From: Psilocybe azurescens
Lineage: Eukaryota; Basidiomycota; Agaricomycetes; Agaricales; Agrocybaceae
NCBI GenBank assembly: GCA_023853785.1
Contig: JAJIRX010000708.1
Coordinates: 62,001 to 126,000 of the forward strand
Direction of reading: 5' to 3'
Length of the DNA: 64,000 nucleotides
This document shows, in pieces, positions 57,973-64,000 of this stretch (position 1 is the first letter of the stretch; each line of letters begins with the position of its first letter). Under the pieces are notes generated by a model. That model did not search any database. It was not told the DNA's origin and worked only from the letters and a program-made list of their open reading frames with translations. Position numbers and translations under genes: made by a program.

Positions 57973-58331
57973 TCAGCCACCCAAACATCCCATTTCGCCA
58001 AGACGGGCATACGATAAGTAGACCGTCGTCTTGAGTAGATAGCGATAAGTGTAATTCTTGCCGAGGTCGCGAAGACTGACCTTGGTGAATTTGAAAGAGA
58101 TTGCCACGCCCGTAACCGGGTTCCCGATTTCAATCACATGGTGTCTGTTGAGTCCATACCAGTGTCTGCCAATCAATCATATCAGCGCCTACTTCGCATT
58201 TCAGCAACGCTAGGCTTCAGTCGCGCAAGCAAGGTTCAAGTACACTACATACCTACATACCTGCATCCCATACGACCAAAGTGTAGGATACGCAGACACG
58301 TCTTGTACTGGTCAAATGACAAACATAAAAA
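57973..58331 (-). CDS. Small unrecognised gene, two exons visible
   Basis: An exon ending 58261 (FDQYKTCLRILHFGRMGC) joins in phase through a 96-nt GT-AG intron (58260-58165) to 58164-57973 (HWYGLNRHHVIEIGNPVTGV, then FKFTKVSLRDLGKNY), stop TGA 57973-57975. No domain recognised. The 5' exon or start was not found; an in-frame stop lies just upstream, so at least one more exon is needed. Confidence 0.35.
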
Positions 58332-60108
58332 CCCTTACTACTCCGGATGAAACCTCGGTAGCTCTTATGCAAATTGAAATGGATTGCAAAGGAAATTGTG
58401 TCTGGACTCGACCTACGAAATCATAAAGATAGAAATGAAACGGCGTAACACTTTCTCATCCCCTAGAAACTACGACTCTCGAAAAGTTTCCCAGGACTGG
58501 AGAAAAGAAAGTTTAGCCTTTATGGCCTTCAATCAAGTCCTCTCAGCTTCTTGCGTGTAGAGTATCGGTTCGACGGTCGAAATAATAAGATAAAATAAAA
58601 AGCTCTCTGCGTTTCAAGCTCTCCGTTAGAGCTCAGCACTCACTATATGAGAGTATATGAAGTGGCTGTAACAAGCTGGCCGCTGTAACTTGGTGATCAT
58701 GGGCGGAAAGATCGGAGATACTCCTTAAGGCCTAAATAATCAGGACCAAACACCATTTTAAGATTTGCGAGCACGTGGGGCCCTAGGGTTTTCAAAGCCT
58801 CGCGATTTGACCATTAAGTTATCCTACCATGTTCGTCAGTGTGCACTGGGACCGAAAATTCGGGACAGTCACCGTGATTGATATAAGCAGTCAGTTTGAA
58901 CAACCCACAACCACAACCCAGCTGCATAGGTGTGCAAGTTTTACCCCATTCTGACTCAAATTCTGGTTCACGGGTAAGCTATTAATATAACATTTATTTT
59001 CATCGTCTGTCTCTGCGATAAGGCTGTCAACGAGGGTGAGTTGGAAAGCAGCCAGCATACAAGAACCAAATACTCTATTCAAAGGTTTCTCGGGTCGCAA
59101 GTGTAAGATGGTACCTGACCTGCTCGTGGCGTTAACACTGATGCCTCAGTGAGCAATCTATAGTATTATTTCTTCGTCGATGTGTTGGAGAATAAGCGAG
59201 ATGATCCTTTTCCAGAGCTTCTGGTGCGAGCATTACATCCTAGACAGAATAGTATCAACACGGTTGACCTCTTATTCATGCACTTGTTCATAACTTGATC
59301 CCAAAGTGCCAGTGCCAGCATCGGCCTCGCAATTTACAGCAATAAGATGTGAATCATGCCTTATAACTCGAGCTTGCCCGTAGATTAACCTGACATATTC
59401 CAGAGCCCACCCGGTTAATATCGGTTGAAAGGGAGTGTTGGGTATAAAAATTGACAAGTAAGTGCTTTCAACTCCAAATTAGCGCCCAGAATTTGAATTT
59501 GAATTTGCAAATGAGGAACGTAATCGACAATACCCCAAACTGTACATGTACCCTGCAATTTCTTGTTCTGTTCACAAAAACGGGGTTCTTTACAGATACA
59601 CTTCCACCGAGCCATATCTGTTCCGTATTTTTTTCGGCATGGCTAGCACCAATAACCACAAGGAGATCGATAGACCAAGTCTGGAATCGGAGGGCGCTAC
59701 CCTATTGGAGTTAGAGTATCTCATAATGCCCTTCCCCAAGGTAGCCACTGGAGAGGTATTGGTTTTCGGAACAGGATAAGTGGGTCGGATGAGTGATAAT
59801 TACTACACTCAAGCCCAAGATTCGGAAATATATACAGTGTTCATAATAGGATAAATACTTCCCATAACTTCTTGCTCAAAATACTAGCCTGGTATCATAC
59901 AATTTTTGCTAGAAATTTTCGCAGACCAGCGCATACATACCTTTGAATGTTGAACTAGTAGTATGTACTACTTCTCCCGTCGCGTTCCTGGGTGAAAGGG
60001 CAAATAGTGAAATGCCTGAGATGCTATCTCACAACTGCCACTCTACGCAGCCCTGTGGATCTTTAGCTTCCGCATTTGCAGCGTGTCGACTTGTTTACTG
60101 TCTAAACA
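58332..60108. other. Intergenic, no gene supported
   Basis: Only short open frames without recognisable content; a 46-codon stretch at 59640-59779 (MASTNNHKEIDRPSLESEG) is noted but not called. Confidence 0.35.
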
Positions 60109-60318
60109 TTACTTCTTATCTGTAGAAGATCATAGGCTACTATTTATAAATTACCATATCCCCCAAGGGTTATTTGCCCCGGCCATCTCCATCACAGGTC
60201 CTCAGCCACGTCCGGTTAAAGTTCCATCAGGAACATCACTATTCGTTATATAAATGATAAAGTGGTGGTGACAGAGGACTTTATCTTGGTTCCCTCTTTT
60301 CATAAGAGCTTCAACACG
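60109..60318 (+). promoter_or_regulatory. Ammonium transporter promoter with three GATA sites
   Basis: HGATAR-type words: TTATCT at 60116-60121 (reverse AGATAA), TGATAA at 60255-60260 and TTATCT at 60281-60286. Fungal ammonium permease genes are classically controlled by AreA/Nit2-type GATA factors under nitrogen limitation. Regulation of this copy is inferred from motifs only. Confidence 0.45.
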
Positions 60319-62358
60319 ATGGTGAATATCACCTACGACGGCTGTAAGTGCCCAATTCGTGCTTGCTTACTTGTGCAGCTCGATATCCTGACATGTATTT
60401 GCGACTTAGCTGGCTCAATTGTCTGGGTCGATGATAGTACTAACCCAGCTGTACCGTGGGTGTACAACCCAGGAGACATTGCCTGGGTTTTAGCGTCTAC
60501 TGCCCTTGTGTGGATAATGATTCCAGGTGTTGGATTCTTCTACTCGGGGCTGCTGAGGTATTGCGACCTGAATTCGAATCGAGAACCAAACTGAAGTCGT
60601 GAATTAGGCGAAAGAATGCCCTGTCTATGATATACCTGAGCATGATGACCCTGGCCGTGGTCTCGTTCCAAGTGTGCACTCTAAATTCGCGTTGCTATCA
60701 GTACTAATTATTACGTCCTTCAGTGGTTCTTCTGGGGCTTCTCATTGGCGTTCAGTGACACTGGAAGCCGTTTCATTGGTAACCTCAGTAAGCCTGATTC
60801 TTTCTCTTTGCCAACCGTATTTCCTGATCTCATAACTATCTCCCTTCAGAGTATTTTTGGTCTCAAAGGCGTCCTCGAGCAACCCTCCATCGGCAGCACC
60901 CGAATCCCATCCATTGTATTCTGCGTTTATCAACTTATGTTCGCAGCCATTACGTGCGTCGTAATTATTTTATTCCGCCAGTGGTAGAAATCTCACGGGC
61001 GGTCTGGAATCAATCTAGTCCCATGCTAGCTATTGGTGGCTTCGCCGAGCGTGCGCATCTGGGACCTCTTCTTTTCTTTGTTTTTGCATGGTCAACACTC
61101 GTTTACGACCCAATTGCTTGCTGGACGTGGAACTCTAACGGCTGGACCTTTGTTCTCGGAGGTCTTGATTTTGCTGGAGGAACACCTGTCCATATTTCTT
61201 CGGGAACAGCGGCCCTGGCCATCTCTATTTACCTTGGCAAGCGACGGGGATACGGTACTGAAGCCCTTGCTTACAAGCCTCATAACACCACCTATGTGAT
61301 TCTGGGCACAATCTTCCTCTGGTTCGGCTGGTTCGGTACGCTCTCACCTTCATACAACTCTAGTATGGAAGGTAACTTATTCTCTCTTCGTAGGCTTCAA
61401 TGGGGGATCCGCTCTTGCTGCCAACCTGCGCGCTGCCCAAGCCTGCATTGTTACCAACCTGGCTGCCAGCGTCGGTGGATTGACATGGATGCTTTGGGTG
61501 CGTTTTGGTACGATTTGTTCCGAGAAAGCTCCTAATCATGGCATATCACTTCCCAGGACTATCGTATTGAGAAAAAATGGTCCGCTGTAGGGTTTTGTTC
61601 AGGAGCCATTGCCGGTCTCGTGGCTATCACTCCAGGCTCAGGATTTGTGGGTTCCCGTGGGTGTCATCTTTGGACTGGTTAAACTTTTATGAGGCTCAAA
61701 TTTTTTTATATTTTTACTCGTATGTATAGCCGCTGCCGTTCTATTTGGATTTATGGCGGGTACAATCTGCAACTTTGCCACTCAGCTCAAATTCTTTGCT
61801 GGGTACGACGATTCTCTTGATGTGGGTCCACGATTAGTTCGGTTAGCGAGTCTTCCATTCTGATCAACGTGTCGACATGTCCAGATTTTCGCCTCGCACG
61901 CGGTTGGCGGTGTTGTTGGCAACATCTTGACTGCCCTTTTCGCTCAAGCAAGCGTGGCTGGCTTCGACGGCTTCACCAGCATTCCAGGAGGATGGCTTGA
62001 CCGCCACTGGATCCAGCTCCCCAAGCACCTTGCCGACTCGGCTGCTGGCCTCGGATATTCGTTTGTTATGACCGTGAGCTTACAGTTATCTGTTTCCCGT
62101 TCCTGATAATGAACTGACATACGTATCGCTGACGTGGGTGTCCAGACTGTCATTCTCTGGATCATGCACTATATCCCCGGTTTGCGTCTACGAGTCCCAG
62201 AAGAGGTCGAAATCATCGGTATTGACGAATCCGACATGGGTGAATATGCCTATGATTATGTCGGTCTGGAGACAGAGCTTAAGACAGCTGCATTCGCGCG
62301 TTCTACCGCCTATGATGCCAGAGAATCTGATTTGAAAGAGAGGTCGAGTAACGCATAG
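60319..62358 (+). CDS. Ammonium transporter (Amt/Mep family), one-base frameshift
   Basis: Eleven exons: 60319-60343, 60410-60557, 60608-60671, 60724-60787, 60850-60953, 61019-61335, 61394-61497, 61557-61656, 61730-61821, 61885-62073, 62146-62358, all GT-AG. The product takes up ammonium through the plasma membrane. Seen: NPGDIAWVLASTALVWIM, FFYSGLLR, WFFWGFSLAFSD, GGFAERAHLGPLLFF, the first pore His in GGTPVHISSGTAALA, IFLWFGWFGFNGGSAL, the second pore His in FASHAVGGVVGN, and MHYIPGLRLR before the cytosolic tail. Exon lengths total 1,420 nt, one more than a multiple of three. The extra base is in the T5 run at 60853-60857 (exon 5), where the family sequence needs one T fewer. Otherwise 472 residues, normal for fungal Mep proteins. 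Either an assembly error or a null allele. Confidence 0.93.
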
Positions 62359-62574
62359 AGAAGACGCCGACCGCCAAGTAATCTCTCTATTTTTGCTATC
62401 TTGCCTGTCTTGTCAACGTGGTTGTCATTTATATTTAGTATTAAAACCTTATCTACCCCTGATCTCATAATGTTTGCGAAAGTTGTACTTGGTAATAGTA
62501 CCCTGTAACATCTCCTTCATCCCGCTATATCCATTGTTGTACACACAAAAAGCCACGCTGTTGTGTTTATCCTT

Positions 62575-62946
62575 TTAAAATACCTGGTCGCCGTTGGGCG
62601 CAGTAATTGTTAAAGGATCAGATTTCGAACGATCGTTACCGGTCACCAGTAAAAGATGTGTGTCCTCAGCGTGCATGCGGACTTGAGGTATTTCTCGAGG
62701 GAGGTGTAAGAAATAGCAACCAATACGTTGTCCACATTCCGAATGTTTCAAGTTTAGGTGAGAAGGCTTTACATCGGGCATAATCAGCCAGCGACAAAAG
62801 CACGCGAGGCGCCAAAATATATGTGATTCTGTGCAGAATCCTATTCCAAGCTCGACTGGAACGTCTGATTCCGGCTGAATATAGTGACCGCGAAAGAACC
62901 TTTCAAGAATGTCGCTCCCAGGATCAAGAAGGTCTAAATTCCACAT
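62575..62946 (-). CDS. Short open frame, 123 codons, unrecognised
   Basis: ATG at 62946 (MWNLDLLDPGSDILERFFRG) to a stop at 62575. No domain recognised. It lies tail-to-tail with the ammonium transporter and downstream of the NTF2-type gene on the same strand, so it could also be untranslated sequence of that gene. Confidence 0.3.
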   Translation of the reverse strand: MWNLDLLDPGSDILERFFRGHYIQPESDVPVELGIGFCTESHIFWRLACFCRWLIMPDVKPSHLNLKHSECGQRIGCYFLHLPREIPQVRMHAEDTHLLLVTGNDRSKSDPLTITAPNGDQVF

Positions 62947-63107
62947 TAATACCCTAAAATATTAACTACAGTCCATATGCTACATAACAGAGTTTCATTG
63001 ATCATACAATACTAGGGTCCTTATACATACATGCAACGATCTGATAGCATGAAGAGAGCACGTCCAAAAGGATGGATGCACAGGTGATAGGCGGATAAGT
63101 TTATCCA

Positions 63108-64000
63108 CTAAGTTCGAATAATGTCCCGAATCCACGGAGAACTCTCTTCCAGTCTTTCGGTGGACAAGAGAGGCGCTGCTCTAACTGTCATCTGATGAGA
63201 AATGGCGACAAGGGGCCAGGCCAATTCTCTGAAATGCCTAGGTCTAGTTGACGTTTAACATTTATACAAACAGTGTGAAGCAGGAGGTAGTGAACGACAA
63301 GCAACGCAAGCGAGGGGGTGTTTGAGAACGCAATCAGACATCACACAACGTTCTACAAACAAAGGAAAGGACGTACCCATTGATGGCATCCTCCTCCTCC
63401 TCTTGGACGTTAATGCCCCTCTGCCGGAGCACAAAACTCTGGTCTAGAGTTAGAACATGATCCATGTGCGGATTTGACGTATGTGGATTGACAATTTCGC
63501 CGTGCACTGTCAATAAGATGCCCGCAGGAGAATCGACAGCATCATATAGCAGGTTGCCTGTGACACCACGGGGGCAAAACTGGTACGGACCCATGGATAA
63601 GAGCCTGTCATTAATCTGTGTCCGCCCACGATTAATTGTCGAAGCTGATGCTCGAGAACCTATGTTAGAATTTTTTTCTCAGCTCGGTTTAGTTTGCCAT
63701 CTTCAAACTACATACTCACGTGAAGAACGGAAAGAAGAATTTACTTCGGGTGCGAACAGCCCCGCCATCGAAAATGAAGGCTGCTCTAGATGATGGACAC
63801 AGCATGAGAAAAGCGCATTATTATCGTACGCCGCAGCCAACTTGGACCGGTCGCTATCAAATAATTGGCAGTACCTAACAGACGGAAAAATGTGATATTT
63901 TTGTATATGCATAGAAACGAAAGAAGATTTAGGCGCCAGGGGCCACTGACCTCTGTAGGAAATCAGCTACAAGGCCCTCAATTTCATTTGCCCCGTCATC
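63108..64000 (-). CDS. NTF2-fold, Mex67-like mRNA export factor, 3' part
   Basis: Enters from the right edge. Exons: 64000-63951, 63874-63720, 63659-63377, 63228-63108, joined in phase by GT-AG introns; stop TAG 63108-63110. Protein: GLVADFLQRYCQLFDSDRSK, LAAAYDNNALFSCC, INDRLLSMGPYQFCPRG, ILLTVHGEIVNP, LTLDQSFVLRQRG, and WPLVAISHQMTVRAAP at the end of the fold. The order FLQ...LFDSDR...LAAAY...LLTVHGE...DQSFVL...SHQM is that of an NTF2-like domain, as in Mex67/NXF factors that carry mRNA through nuclear pores. The chain ends about 23 residues after the fold, so the UBA-like TAP-C domain of classical Mex67 is absent here. The LRR part, if any, is outside the window. Confidence 0.65.

Overview
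Nuclear DNA of a filamentous fungus, most likely an Agaricomycete basidiomycete. The support is: compact GT-AG introns of about 50-65 nt throughout; two KDZ-superfamily transposases of the cysteine-cluster type expanded in mushroom-forming fungi; Ty3/gypsy, Ty1/copia and Tc1-like remnants; and Agaricomycete-style Ser/Pro-rich genes. No rRNA, CRISPR array or confident tRNA was seen.

Layout. 1-3,450: decayed Ty3/gypsy element (minus) with its 5' LTR. 3,763-7,305: apparently intact ten-exon KDZ transposase. 7,637-9,353: old fragment of a multi-pass membrane protein gene, then the 3' end of an unrecognised gene. 9,779-13,689: the full-length membrane-protein gene (minus). 14,519-15,530: truncated duplicate of a methyltransferase gene. 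15,700-16,420: possible NLR N-terminal remnant. About 16,500-37,630: a roughly 21-kb composite element bounded by imperfect terminal inverted repeats. It carries a broken KDZ transposase, a Zn2Cys6/coiled-coil gene, a protein with repeated acidic NMSDD motifs and further unrecognised cargo. A 2.6-kb TIR element is nested inside it. 37,796-39,860: membrane-gene fragment, foldback, Tc1-like pseudogene and copia pseudogene. 41,331-44,488: 69-bp satellite, about 46 units. 45,180-46,220: small GTPase-domain gene. 48,105-48,435: run of hairpins. 48,693-49,419: MITE. 49,597-52,580: deleted copy of the membrane-protein gene. 53,467-57,479: full methyltransferase gene (minus). 60,319-62,358: eleven-exon ammonium transporter carrying one extra T. 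63,108-64,000: 3' part of an NTF2-fold, Mex67-like export factor (minus).

How it fits together. The right quarter is ordinary euchromatic gene space (nitrogen uptake, RNA export, methyltransferase). The rest is a transposon-rich accessory block where segments of two local genes have been copied and broken. Many broken frames look like CGA to TGA changes, as expected from methyl-CpG deamination. Others sit in homopolymers and could be assembly errors. All identifications are by eye from motifs; no database search was possible.
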